DNA of 64,000 nt, from contig NC_031770.1 in assembly GCF_001522545.3 (NCBI RefSeq), positions 19,967,491-20,031,490 of the forward strand. The letters are read 5' to 3'. The notes beneath the pieces were generated by a model. The model was not told the origin of the DNA and did no database searches. It saw nothing but the letters and a program-made list of their open reading frames with translations. Each line of letters opens with the position of its first letter. Positions within the stretch are counted from its first letter, which is position 1. The DNA comes from Parus major (taxonomy: Eukaryota; Chordata; Aves; Passeriformes; Paridae). The position numbers and the translations under genes were made by a program. This document shows, piece after piece, positions 1 to 14,500 of the stretch.

Positions 1-2295
1 TGCCTGAGTTCAGATGCCAGTCAGTATAAGGCTTGTTTAGTACTTGGCTGGAAATCAGTGAGAAAATACATTGCCAGGTGCTGTAGGCACTTTGCTTTCT
101 TTTTTTTTTTTTCTTTTTTTTTTTTTCCTCCACTTTTGCTACCTTTCTAAGACTTTTCAAGTGTCAGCATCTTTGTCTGTTCTCCAGGAGTTCAGAGTTC
201 TGAGGAGCAGAGCGTAAGGTCATTTGAGTTACACCACTTTTCAGCAAAGGAATCTGAGATTTATTGCTGATCTTTGAAGCAGAGGGTAGAGGAGAAGGGA
301 AATACCTTAAGTTAAGGCAAATGTTTTTGGTTAAATAACCCAAGTGAGGTGAAATAACACTTTCAGCCCAAAAATATGTTTGTATAATTTTAAAAAGAGC
401 TGAGGAGTTAAATTTGGACGGTTTCCATAAATATTTTTTAAGCAGCACAGTTTCTCCCCTTCACTTAAAATGTAAATGATGGTAGGAAGTAATGTGAATG
501 AATAATTTTTGGGTATAACTGATGTACAAAAAGCTTTAAATGATAAGATATATATTGGTGAATATTCTGTGTGCTCAAAGAAGAGTTACTGTTGAAACAA
601 AGCTCCAAATTTATGTCAGCAGTGTAACAGAATTCCATGCAGGATTTTATTGTAAAGCAAAACTTGTTTCTCTCTCTTTCTCTCATACCCACAAACTTGT
701 AACTGCCAAGGCATGTCCAGATTGTTTGTCCAGGATTTAGACACCAGTTGTCCTTGTGTCCTGGTGGCCTATCCAGGATTTCCTGGGTTTAAATGGAAGA
801 CATATGACCTTAGTTTTGAAATCCTTACCATAACTTGATGGTTCTTGTTTTGGTGATCACATGCTAGTACTGAATGGACTCTTTTTGTGTCCTTTAGGAA
901 ATGAAAGTGTGATTAAGGTTTTTGTTTCTCCATCCTGTACCACCTATGTAAGTTAGGAGTTGCTCACTGTCCTTTATCCCCCTATCAGAAGCTTGAATCT
1001 TAGCTTAGTCTGAATATTGTCTGACCCTTATTTTAGAATCTCCTTTGTTTTCCTGGTTTCCTGAGAAACTGCATGTAGATGCCCTAAAATCTTGATGACT
1101 TGCTTATCTAGTAGCCATCAGCCTTACAGTCTTTCTGCTGTTCCTTCTGATGCTTCCATAACAACATGGTATTGTTTACCTGCCATTTGTACCTGTCTAA
1201 ACATTTCCATTACAGTTCCATAGGCCATGGAAGAAATATACTTTATTTAGTTTTCTGTGGAGGGGAAAGGTCATAATCACCCAGAGAAACAGATATATTC
1301 CACTGAGATTTTTGTGAAGCACTGACCTGGATTAGGAGTACAGGAAATTCAAAGATCCTCACAAAGACAGAAGAGCTTGACTCAGCAGACCTAGCCTAAC
1401 TAGAAATCTCATCTTTCAAAAACTGACATATTTTGAAGTGACATTTTTTGAATGTTGCATGTCAAGTGCCAGGTGATAATGTGGGATGCCTATTTTTAAT
1501 GATCTCATGTAGGTGTGCCAATAAGCAGACATTCTTTTCTCTTCCAGAGGCTAAACTCTGCCTAGTACATGGACCAAGATAATGTGATTCATATCAAATG
1601 ATTTGTCCAAATGTGCAGTTTATATCTATTTGTTTACTCAGTTTTACTTGAATTCTCAGTATTATCCTTCTCCTTCCTGAGCTTAAATATGCAGTTTTAC
1701 TCTCAATCATAATGCTTTCCATTAAATTATCTTGCACTTCACTTGCTGGAAGGTGGTATGTGTTTCTATCTCTGCTCACTCACATGAGCATGGGGTACAG
1801 TCCTGTGACTCTGGAATTCAAAATATAACAATTGTTTCTGTGTGGTTTTTATATGTGTATAGCAGGTATATTACTAACAATGTAAGCTTATTAATTATTG
1901 TGTTAGTTGTCTGAGTGATTTCCTTATGTGGTTCAAGCCTAGTTTGTGTTTCTCAAGGACTGTGTTAAACTTTATAACGTGTGTGAATGATACTGTATCA
2001 GTCACACTTTAATCATATTTTGAAGTTGCCTGCTAAAGGCTTTGCTTTTAATTGGAAACTTTGGGTCTGGAGATGAGCATGGTAGTTTAGGGTAAAGCAG
2101 ACATATAGTGGACATTTCTTTTCCCCTTCTTGAATTCTGGTGACTTGTAATCCACTGACATAAGAACTTTTACCTAGAAAGCACGAAACCACCATTTACA
2201 TTTGAGACCCTCTCTGAAAACAGTATGGTAGGGGCTAGAATCTGTAAAATATGTAGTATTTTGAGTTTAATTCGTTTTCCTCTCTGTTTAAACAG
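1..2295 (+). other. USH2A: USH2A intron 7 (3' part)
   Basis: AT-rich sequence ending in the exon 8 acceptor. It holds a T-rich tract at about 97-126. I see no laminin-domain coding sequence, so exon 7 lies left of the window. Confidence 0.85.
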
Positions 2296-2517
2296 CTTTA
2301 CACCATATTCTCGTGGTAATCTAACTTTCAGCGTTCTTACCCCGGAACCAAATCACCGACCTGGTTACAATGATTTTTATAATACTCCATCTCTTCAAGA
2401 ATTTGTAAAAGCTACACAAGTGAGGATTCATCTCCGTGGCCAGTATCACACTAATGAACCTTGGGTAAATTTTAGGCATAGGTACTATGGAGTTAATGAA
2501 GTTACAGTCAGTGGAAG
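2296..2517 (+). CDS. USH2A: USH2A exon 8: C-terminal part of laminin N-terminal (domain VI) module
   Basis: The exon is 222 nt, entering at the third base of a codon and ending after two bases of an Arg codon (phase 2 at both ends), so it could be skipped in frame. It corresponds to human residues 443-517. The peptide includes [19 protein letters not shown] and ends in VSGR, just before the first LE repeat; this is the conserved C-terminal edge of a laminin N-terminal domain. An N-glycosylation sequon (NLT) lies near its start. The acceptor is TTTAAACAG and the donor AAG|GTAAGT, both strong. The laminin N-terminal domain takes part in basement-membrane interactions; the earlier part of the domain lies left of the window. 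Confidence 0.96.
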
Positions 2518-5500
2518 GTAAGTGTTATATGACTCTTCCCACATCCAGCACTGTCTCTGACTGTTACAGCTCTGCGTAGCATAAAAGGACCTGCCTAAAA
2601 TTTGATCAGCTTGTTTTGCTTTTGCATGTATGATTGAGCAAGCAATTTGGTCTGAAGCAGTGTATCAAGTTGGAAAGGATTGGTGTATTGTTTTGTAAAA
2701 CTGTTTGCTCACATTTTATTTTACAATTAATTATACTTACTACACAAATCTGTCAAAAGCAATCCTTTCCTTGGAATTACCAATGCCTCTAAGCAAAGGC
2801 TTATGACTGAAACAATGGCTTGTGCTTGATTTCAGAAACTCTTCCAAGCTATAGATTCCCAGACATTGCAATTTTAACAGTCAATTCAGAGCTTGTTCTT
2901 TGTTTTAGTTGGAGTTTTCCTTTCAAAATTGGGTAGCTGTCAGTAAAACTGTTGTTTTATCTGTGACTGACAACTTTATTGTATATGATAAGTGTGCTGT
3001 CTTGTAAAAGGACTAATTATGCCCTGTAAATAATATGCAAATTTGGCAATGAAAGTTTCCAAGAAGCATATGGTGCGGATTTGTAAGTATTATTATTCCT
3101 GAAATTATTTTGGAAGTTCTCATTTTGAGAGAAACCACCCTGTTAGAAGTCATGTTTACTTCAGAATTTTCTATCTTATTAATATATTTGGATTATTCAT
3201 TTAGATGTATTAAGATAACACAGCTTTATCTTGGTGATGATGTAACAGTAAAATAATTTCAGCTGTAGTTTGCAAAGCTGTGCCATGCCTCCAGAAGTGC
3301 AGCCCTTCAGGTAGAGTGGTATGGTTATTGACTATTTTAAAATCAAGACTACACAGATTTTATTTTAGTAAGAAATGGACATTTTAACAGAGATAAAATG
3401 GATTGAACTTCAAAATTATTCCTGATGTGGTTAAGATTTCTTGGAAAACTAGAGCTGCACTGGAAGTTTTAATATTGATGAAAAATTGTAATTTATTTAA
3501 TAAAATCTTACATATTAATGCTACATACTGAAATACAGTTTTCATTACATATAATATAGGGCAAGAGTGGCTCTCATGCCACTACATACTGGTTTTTATT
3601 TTCTTGAAAAGCAGTTGTTGATTCTTAAGAATATATTGAGTGAAGTAGTCTTTTGTAATTTACTGCACCTAACAACATTCTCTTTGGTGACATTTATTTC
3701 TTCTTAATAAAGAACCCAGCTATGTAATACACAAAATTTACTTTGTGACTGTATATTTTTGCATAAAATTTATTTTCATGTTTTAACTTTTGACACCACC
3801 TATTGTATTTTCAGGTGTAATTGCCATGGCCATGCTGATGATTGTGACACAGCTATAAAGCCATACAGGTGCCTGTGTGTCAAGGAAAGCTATACAGAAG
3901 GAAATAATGTGAGTTTTACCTTTGTCTGTCTATGCTGCCTATGTGGAGCCTCCAAAATGGGATTTCAGTCCTGGGAAATGGTGTGTTTATGTGTGTTAGT
4001 TTAGGCCTGTCTTTCAGAGGGAAACTTTCTGTAGCAGATTTGTATCAATTAAGGAAACGGATGTATTCCACTCTCCACCAAAAGCCTTTCCACCACAGCT
4101 CATCAGCAGTGTCGTGCTCAGAGATTTGATTCCTTGTTAGAGATTGTGCCACTTTCAAACATTAGATGCCAACCTGAGATTAGACTATGAGCATCTAATA
4201 AAGACTGTCTCTGCCTGCTGTAGCAACTAGCAAGAGTCATGTAGGGCAAAGGTACTACTCTATGGTAATTTTAGTCTGTTCCTATGGACTCCAAACCCAT
4301 TCAATAGGTGGAATGCAGTAGGCAAAGTCCTGGAGTTCAGCTTCCAATTTAGTTTCATTTGAAAGGAAGCAGTTCAAGTGGTCCATAATGCAACCTGAAG
4401 CACCATAAATGCAAAATTATAATTTTAATTTGTGATTCTAACAGCTTTATAATTCTTGGCCATGGAAGAACCAAAATGGGGTTGATTACTTTATGGAATT
4501 CTAGATAAATATGTAAAGGAGAGCTCAATGGTACCACTTTTTGCTTATTTCATGCAGCCTTGGTTTTCTTGGAGGCTGTTCACATACAACTTAACGAAAG
4601 CAGAACCATGATGCATGAGTTAAAAAAAAAACTTGCTCAAAGAAAAGATTCCCTAGATTAATTATTTATCTCAAAAGAAAAAAAAAAAAAAGGAAAAGAA
4701 GTTGAGGTTAAAAAAGAATGAGCTACATCAAAGGAATGAATCCCTCAGTCTCACTGAGTGTTAAATTTCCGTTGTGAGTACATGTTGTATTCCTTGCTAC
4801 ATTTATGCCTTTTGGAAATAGCCTTTCTAAAAATTTAGAAGGGGTTGTATGGAATAGCAACAGCAGTAGCAAAGGGGAAACTAATGACACATCAAAAAAC
4901 CCCCAAGCAGTCTGTGGATAGAACAGAGGTAGAACAGAGTGAGGAGAGGTAGCCTCAGAGCATTTGATGCACTGCTCATGATGGTGAGAAAGATCTTTGT
5001 AAAATTTCATAGGGGATCTAAGTTTTCTCACTTCTTAAGCAGAAGATCTACAAGTCTAAATGGGACTTGAGCAAAAATTTCAAGTTTTTAGATGGGTCAA
5101 ATTAGAAAAAAATATTCAAGCTGACAGTGTCCCTTTAATTAGAACACACATTGTGAAATGTTACTTTGTAAGGATTAATTATAAATATTTAATAAGATCT
5201 GGAAGTTCACCAAGCACTCTTGCAAGACTTACGCTACCTTGTGAAAACAAACCAAATACATTTTAATGATGTATCTGCCTTATCAGATATTTCCTGTCAA
5301 TGTTAATGGGTTGTTCCACTGAGTGTCACATCTTTGATTTGGCATATATGCATTGTAACTACAATTGAAGTGCTTGAATTAACTGTATTAGTTCAGAGTA
5401 CAATAAGGATGTTGTTTAATTATTTTCCTCATTCTTTAGTAACCATGTCAGTATCTATTAAATATGAAATAAAATAACAGTAGTAATAAAATAGAATTAG

Positions 5501-8500
5501 TATTTGGAAATACATCACTAACTACTTTGAATTTTATCAAAGATTTACATGGAATCCAAAGAGCTTAATTTTTGGTTTTTTTTTTTGGTAAGGCTAACAC
5601 TTAAAAGCAAAACCAAAATCCATCCTGATTTTTGACTGTCATTGGCAATGAAAAAACTGTCTTATGGATTTATACCTGTCTCTTTGGTTCCCATCCCAGT
5701 GCATTAAGAACTGTAAAAATACATTTAATTGTTTATGTAATTTTTTTTTTTTTGTTTAAGTGAGCATTTGATGAAGCAAGTTTCCAAATATAACTTTTTT
5801 GGTAGAGAAAAATAAATATTTTTGAGAAGAAATAGCACTATCAGCAAGCAGGTTTTTTTTAGCTACAGTCCTGTGCTAGCTGTAAGTCACCGCAACTGAG
5901 GGGTTATAAGAAAGTTTCTGGCTTTAGGGTGAGTTTTTTCAATATCTTGTACTAGAAATCAGAGATCCTTGAAAAGATTTTTACATATGGCAGAGTATGT
6001 CCTTGTCAGATTTACACTTAGTACAGCTAAAATTACTATCTTGAATTTATCTGGCATATACATCTGGCTAGCTGTTGTGCAGCAAAGCAATACCAGAAAT
6101 GAAAAATCTGCATAACTATTACAAATAGAAATCTTAGTTTAGGTATTTGTATCACTCTGTTATGAAATATGACATACCAAATGGATTTTTTTTTCCTGAG
6201 TTCCATTTTGGGGAAGAATGATGATGAAATATGTTGCTTTGAAATCTGAGATGATGGGAAGAAGGGCTTGCTTAAGAATGATTTGCAGATGTTACGGGCC
6301 AGATTATGAAAAAAGAAGAATTTAATGCTCATAAAAGCTTGTCTCTCATTTTATGAAAAAAGTGCTCAGCTTCTTAATTTACAAATTGTTTTCTAAATGT
6401 CTTGGATCCAACTTTGGTGGATATCTCTGCCTTATACAAATGGAAACTGTGGGACTGAGAATGGAGTCCAGATTTTGGTAACATTTGTATGCAAAGATTA
6501 ATTTTTAGACTTGAGTAAAAGTATGTTAAAAAACTTTCAAAGCTGTCACATGACAAGCTGGAAACAGCCCATGAAAGAACAAGACAGTCCAGCAAGGTTA
6601 GCCTTACATTACAACCTCAGAGCCTCATTTAAATCAATCATAGAGAACTTAACAGAGAAGAGTAATGGCAAAATATACAGGAATAATGATAGAAATCATG
6701 ATAGAAAATAAAATTTAAAATAAATAAAGCCACTCTGATAAATATTTGAGAAGATATGAATGGGAGTGAGAGACTGACTGGATGCAATAAAGGCTTCAGG
6801 TCTTCAGAGTTTTCCATAATGGTTTAAAACATCTGAGGTCTGAAAACTGAATATGGCATATGTTGATTTATCAAGAATTGAATAAATAAGACTTTTTATA
6901 TTGTTACAGAAGAATCTATGTAAACCTTAGTTAAAGGTCAGTCTATATCATGTTAGATATTGGAATTATATATAGTACATGAGGAGCTGTAAAAATGAAC
7001 TACATTACACTCAATAACAGAGTTCTTGCTTGCAGAAACAAGTAAGCCAGCAAAAAAATGCACTTTTTGTACTTGGAGCATTGTGATGGAAGCCCATAAG
7101 ACACCTTTCATTTCTATTCTATCTTCCTTGGTCCCTTGGAGTCATTTGGTCTAATTTTGGTTGTGGGGTTTTTTTTTTGTTTTTTTTTTCTTCCTCTTGT
7201 AAAACCTGGCTTTTAAGTTTAAAAGGTCTTTGATCATTGAGGAGTTCACAAGAGACAGGTGAAGTTCACGTGTAGTCTTGGTAGATATTTAAATGCTGTA
7301 GTGAGGGTGCTGGTGAAAGCAATGAGGAAATTAAGACTGTCTTTAGAGCATGGCAAAAGTATCTGGAATAGATATTCCCTAGAAGCCATGTTTATTTGGC
7401 TAAGGAAATGAAATGGAGTGAAAGCATAGTGTATGGATACAGAAGAGGATCTGATAGGAAGGAAAGTATTGTATATGATTAATTATCCCATTACAGTCAA
7501 CACTTACAGGGCAGCATAAATGAACATGGGTGCTATACATAATTGAGCTTTTTAAAAGCAAGTCAGTATTTCAAAATGCCTGAGAAGGTGGTGTGCTAAC
7601 CTCAGTGTCATCAGATTTTTAAACTGTGTACTTTTGATAACATGTATTGCAGAAGCATATATGTAAGTGTTAGAGGAGTGTATGTACACTGTTTATTGAA
7701 ACTGAACTTTCAAAGTGGGCTGCAAACTCCTACATAGGTTACAAAAAGGAAAAAAGGAATTAATTCCACATAAAATCATATATACATATATATATAAGGA
7801 ATTCCCCTGAGAGGTAAGCAGAAGGATATTTAAAGTGTTGGAATAGAAAGTTCTAGTTAATCATGACTTATTGCAAGTTTTAAAGTATTGTTACTGTTGC
7901 TGTCTGAAGTGTTTCTTTGGATATTTGTTGACTATTTTTTCAGAGGCACTATCCTCAGAATTCCTAGGGTGTAAAAATGAACTTGATACATAAAGCCTTA
8001 TGCTCAAGTCACTGGTGGTCTTTCCGTAGGTATGCTGGGTTCAGAATCTTGAAGTTTATTTTTTTTCACTAAAAGTATTATTAAAAATGTATCTCAAATT
8101 CATTATTGAAAATCAGTTTTTAATCTTAGTTTTAGACTAATTGGGCCAAGTTAGGCTTCATAATTTGGCTACCTGGCTCTATGTGATGTTTTCTCAGGCT
8201 ACTTTTCACAGATGGTGAGAAGTTCAGATACTATATATCAAGAAGGCATGTTTGTTATTAGCTGTAGGGAAAACCATATATTTAAGATGTTTTCTGAAGG
8301 GCCTAGACATAGCTGAGAATAAGGACATCTGCATGTTTCTGAGTGTTAGAGTTACAGAGAAATGTTGGTTTTGTTAGGCATTCACAGTAGATTTGTAAAT
8401 CTACTGTTAGACCTTGACATTGGCTTTTTGGAAACGTAGTTATCCATTTTACATGTGGTAGCCAAAAACCCAAATCTCCTGATCTGGAATTCTTAACTAC

Positions 8501-11500
8501 CATGCTTTGGACAAATGCAGAGTTCAGATTTGGTGGATGAAGACCTGAAGATGGCAACATATACATCATAGTGCTACCAAATGTGAAATTTCAGCCCTGG
8601 AGGTCTGGAAGTTAAATGCAATTCTTAACCTAATAAAGGTGTGACAAACAGCAGGGTGATGTGGGGGTCCAGTGCCCATTTTTATTGCATGCAGGTGTGA
8701 CAACTGGTAGAAAAACAAATGTCTCACAGTCATTGCCAACTTCTGAACGACTGTTTTTTTGCCAAGGAGGTTGTAGATGAGGGGAGTCAATCTCTTCTCC
8801 CAGGTAACAAGTGATAGAACAACAAAACAAAAATCTCAAGTTGAGCTAGAGAAGGTTTAGATTGGATATTAGGAAAAATTTCTTCAGTGAAAGGGTTGCC
8901 AGGGATTAGAAGAGGCTACAAGGGAAAGTGATGGAATCACTGTCCCTGGAAATGTTTAAAAGCATGTAGATGTGGTTTTCAGGGACATGGTTTAGTGATG
9001 AACCTGTCAGTGTTTGATTAATAGTTGAACTTGATGAACTTAAAGGTCTTTTCCAAACTTACTAATTCTTAAAAGTTTTGTCAACTTTGTAAAATCACAG
9101 AACAAGAGATGTTTCAAAGAGGCTCCTTGCTATGTAGTCAGATGCCATCTTTTTCTCTCATACTCCTTCATGCTTGTGTGTCATTTAACAATAGGTGCAA
9201 GCACAGGTGTGCATAAGTAACTGATCCAAGATTAAATCTGAAATGAGATGATGAATGCTTTCAGCTGCTGTGTGGCTGGCCATGCACAAATGGAAACTCA
9301 GGGCTGGTAGGTTGGTAGCTATTCCTGTACTGTTTTCCTTTCAAGGAGGATATATTTCCATACCATGCTGGGAGGAGGGAGCTGTGTGATCTGGATAGCT
9401 TAGCTGGTAGCTTGTTTTTTTGTTCTGCTTCCCAGGTTGTGCCATGCCTGAATGAACCCTCTTGTCTCATGTTGTTGGGTGCTGTGTAATGCAGATTTTT
9501 CTCAATGCAGAGAGAGATGGAACATGGATGTGAATGAGGGAATTGAATAAGTTAGTGCTGTGTAAGTTGTGAAGAGTTACGGTCAAGGTGTTGTCCTTAG
9601 TGCACTTAAAGTGAGATAATCACAATCAGACAGCGATTGCTCTGATAAACGAAGGCTAGAGTTCAAGGTCTTAAGTGAAACCCTGCTAATTTTCATCCTG
9701 AAAACTTGTTTCTTCCTTCACTGTGGTGGCACTGTGTGTTTTTGGTTTGTTTTTAACAGATTAGAAGAAGATGTGATTATTCTTGCTATCTTATTGCTTG
9801 CTTTTTATTTAGTGTATTAACAGTAAATTTCAATAGCTAAATTCATGTGATTTCATTTTCTCTCCCAAGTGGCTTTTGTTATAATTTGTGACTGGTCTGT
9901 AGTTCTTGGACTACCTTAAGGTTATGGTTTTTAATTCAGATTCTTTTACACACAGATGATGCGTTACCAGCACCAGCTGTGAGTGAAATAGTTTAGAAAC
10001 TTCAGTACAGTTTCCTAGTTTTCAATGAATAGGTGATATAGACACACTGAAAAAATAACAAATAATTTTAATAATGCTTGGAATAACAACCATGAAGAAA
10101 GATGAGCATGCTTCTCAAGATTAAGAAGGAAGTTACCCGAAAAAGAAAAAATACTTAACAGAAGCAACTTATTTTGAAGCATTTAAATTCCTTCTGAAAG
10201 ACAGAGATTATGATTGCAATATATTGTGTTTCTTTTGTTTCACTTACAAGGTCAAATGGTAGTAGCACAAACTACAGTTATTACAATCTTAGGAACTACA
10301 AGAACAGACATTGTTCAAAATGCATCCAGATTGATGGATTAGGTGAATGCCTCCTGTGCCATAAACATAGCAAGCACCATTTTAAAGGTTTAAGTGAATC
10401 AGAATCTCAGGACATTAGCCTGTACTGAGTATCTAAATTCTTAAAATTATGTTCTTCTGTCGCCTTCCTTGGTTTTATTCTGTTTTTGAAGTGACTTTAA
10501 CAGGTTAAAATGATAATTAAAATGTTGGGTTTGTTATTTCCCGTTGTGCTTTCTCACTTTTTGTCTTAGCCTAGTACTATTAACACATAGAAAAAAATAT
10601 GAACATGGAGACTATAATAGTAAACTTGTGAGGTGAAGAAATACTCATGTCTAAGAAGCAGCATTTTCCTTTATTTCTGATATATTTCAGTGTGATCGCT
10701 GCTTGCCATTGTACAATGACAAGCCTTTTCGTCCAGGTGACCAAGTTCATGCCTATAATTGCAAACCATGTCAGTGTTATGGCCATGCAGAAAGCTGCCA
10801 CTATGACTTAGCAATGGATCCTTTTCCTCTGGAACACCACCGAGGCGGTGGCGGAGTGTGTGATAACTGTCAGCACAACACAGCTGGTAAGTCAAAGAGA
10901 ATGGAATGTTTGTTTTGCAGTCCCTTTTTGGCTAAGTCTTGTGTCAGCTGAAATTAGTAATGCCCAATGGCTGACAGTCCAATAAATTCTCATGTATATG
11001 TATTTTTAAACTATTCAGATAATGCACTAACAAGAGAGGTGTCAACTCTTAAGCCATGGGAAAATACTGTAAAATTTAATACAATCTTGTATAAAAACTT
11101 TAATGCAAAATACATTCAAATAAATAATTAAAATATATGGTTTCAAGGCAATTTCCATTACATGTGCTAGAGCATTTAAATCCAAAATATAATCTTACTG
11201 GACCAGTTTAACAGACAACATCTAAAAAGGTTATCAATTTTTGTTCTATTGTCAGTTTCTTACATATTGAATAAATCTCTTTATTCAATGTAGGTAGTAC
11301 ATTTGAATACTTCTTAAAAAATTCTCTTCTATTTCAGTTTTCTTGGCTTTATCTAGTAAAGATAAAAAGAAAAGTTTCAGGTTCAATTTTTCCAAAAAAT
11401 GTATAGGCATTTGCATGGCACAGCTTTTATATAAGTGTGGTATTATATAACAGATGGAAGTTTAATGGAGTAAAACATAGTTTGTAACAGGTTCATTGTT

Positions 11501-14500
11501 TCATATGCTCTGGATCACTAAATTGGCAGGTAGAGATGAAAGGTGCATTAAAATGGACGTCCTGAAAATTATAGAATTCTCTCAAAGGAATAGTCTTTAA
11601 TTTTGAATTATACAGCTAATTTTAATGAATTGGAAGCCATAATGCATAACCTTTCTTTCATGCAGGAATGAACTGTGAGCTGTGCAAGGATTTCCATTAC
11701 AGACAAGCAGGTGCAGATCTTTCAGCCATTGATGTTTGCAAACCCTGCGACTGTAACGCAACAGGCACCAAAAATAAGAGCCTCCTGTGTGATAATGTAA
11801 GTAGCCTCAATTGAGAGAAAAGGAGAAAATGTTTCAATCAGCTGGGTTGACAGCCATAAGGTGTTACAAAGTATATTCAGGTGGTACCTAGTGTATTAAA
11901 ATGCATGCTTAAGTACAGACTTTTAAAAATGATAACTGACTAACATCAGACATTTGAAAGCTGAGAAAACAGAGAGGAATTTGACATGTACTGGTGAAGA
12001 GTTACTCATCTAGATGAGCAACAGACATAAAAGATGCTGTATGAACAGTAGTTTTGGGATGTTACTTCTGCACTCAGTAATGTTAAAACATCTAGGTTTT
12101 GAGTGTTTTTGAAGGACTTGGTTCTGTCTTAAGGTTCCTAAAAGGTCTTGAAAATTCTGTCAATAAGCTGAGCCTGAAATTGAACTAAAATTAAGCTACT
12201 TTTCCCATAATAAGACAAGGATTGATCTCCCTTTTAATTTATAAAGTCCATTAAAAATAAAAGAAACCCACAAAGTGATGCTGAAAAGAGAACATCATCA
12301 GCTATGCTTTTAAAGCCAGTGGACCTCATTGTCATGCAAGCTGTCTAGTCCAATAATAAATCTATCTGTAACTTTTAAAACATGCATGTTGGAAAAAAAA
12401 AAAAAAAGGAAAAGCAGTTAAAATCTTGAATCTTGAAAATCTTGAATCTTGAAAATTGTGGTTTCTGTTCTATGCATGTGTCCTGTCCATTGCCAAGATC
12501 AAATATTTTTTTAGGAATAGGGAAGAAATAATTGCTTTGAAATTTATTTTGAAGGTTGAACTTATTCTGCAGGTAAATGTGGTAGAACTCCTTCAGCTTG
12601 TTGCCAGTTGTCCTATCTCTTCTTTTTTCAACACTTCTATTCATAAAGTATCTCTTGCTTTTTTCATCATATGTCTCTTGTCATTGAATTTTATTTAACA
12701 ATGGACTCTTCTGGATCCTATTGTATTTTCATCCTCCGTTATCATCATAGTGGTACAGATATGTGCCCGGTTTGACTCAGTGCACCTCACAGAACTCATG
12801 CATCGAGTACAATATTCTGTGTGACATGCAAGTTTAGCAAAACGTGTTTTTATAGAATAGTCTTCTGAATTACAAAGAGAAATTATTTTAAAATTTTCAG
12901 TTTTCTGAAGTAACACACTCTTCCAGTAACACAGAAGTGGGAAGAAAAAAAAAACAACTTGCAAAATACAGGTATCATGTTAGGGCTATTTTTAAAGACA
13001 TATGAGGAATGAAAGCAAATGTTAATTTTTGTACCCAGGGTTTGTGGTGAAATGTTAACCTAAATCAGCTTTAGCTGTGATTAATAAGAAGAGGAACAGT
13101 AGTTTACAGAAATCAGTGCTTTATACTTAAATATACAAGAATGTTGATAATGTCCGACTATGGAAGTATGAACAGGGAGATAAAATGGGAAAAGTGGAGG
13201 AGACTGTATTGCACAAAAAAGCATCAAATGCTGCAGTAGAAGCAGAGCAGGGAGAAATGATTGAGAGGCATTAAAGAATAAATTAATAAGGCTGGGGACA
13301 AAATTAATTACATGAAATAGGAAGGCATCATTGGGGGAAGCATTTCCAAATTTGACCTGTGGAAGATGTAATCATAAGGAATAAGGACCCTCCTCGTGAA
13401 AATTAATTGTCACATGTCATTGATAATTTTCAAGGAAATTTGCCAAAAATGGGGCAGAATACACTTTTACTGCATAACTCATCACTTTCTTCAGATCATC
13501 AACGTTTTTTTCTTTTTGCAAAGTGCCACTTTAGTCACTAAGTCCCATGAGGTACAGAGTTCCAAAATTAATCCATTGAATCACAAAACAGTCTAATCTA
13601 TTGAATCACACAGAAAGAACCTTCACTTGTCAAATGAAGTATTATTCATGTTGATAGTTTGCAAGATTTGTAGAAGAGCTGACTGCAACACAGTTGCTCG
13701 CATCTCAGTTCTTTGGACTGATCATGAAAACTTTATTGCCTCTTTTGTTACCTATTGCACTCTACCCTTGGTGAGAAATGCATGTAGGTATGGAGAATTT
13801 CTCCCTTGCAGCATTTCTCACTTCTCATACATCTGAAGATCATGCCCACTTACAGATCAGTGTATAACTTCCTTTGTATTTTAAAGAGCAAACTAACATA
13901 GTAAAACTTCAAAATTGTGACTTTATGGCTTGCAGTAACAGGTGGAATTTTAGAAGAGTCATGTAGCAGTGCATCTACAAGCAATTTGTTAGATATTTTT
14001 GCAGAGTGAGGTTTTCCTTTGAGACTGGTGAGTACAAGTGAGAATTGCTGCAGCCTGATAAAATTTGTCCACTTCTGTGCTGGTTATTGATGTTTAGTCA
14101 TTGTAGAAAATATGGTTGCATTGTCTTTGTGAGAATTTGTCATGAAATATTTCAAACAATCAGAAAGTCCAGATGAACTGTTAGAGGTGCTTGAGTCCTA
14201 GGAAAGTGAAAGAATTAGCTGCCTTCCTCTTTTCTCCTTAACCATTCGCACGTGAAAAAGCTCTACCAGAATACTGCTGACGTGATCATTCTTGCTCTAG
14301 CTGGAGATTAATGTTTTCTGGCCCTCATACCAAAATCCTTTATTCATTTTCCTGTGCTTCTTTTTACCCAGGCTGCTTTACAAATACTTACATATTCTAT
14401 CAGACATGGCAGCTTGTAGTCCTTTTGTGGTTCTGTTATAGTAAGTCATATATAATGCTGGGAGAAAAAAGTATTTTTTTCCTGGGCATTTGTTTTTAGA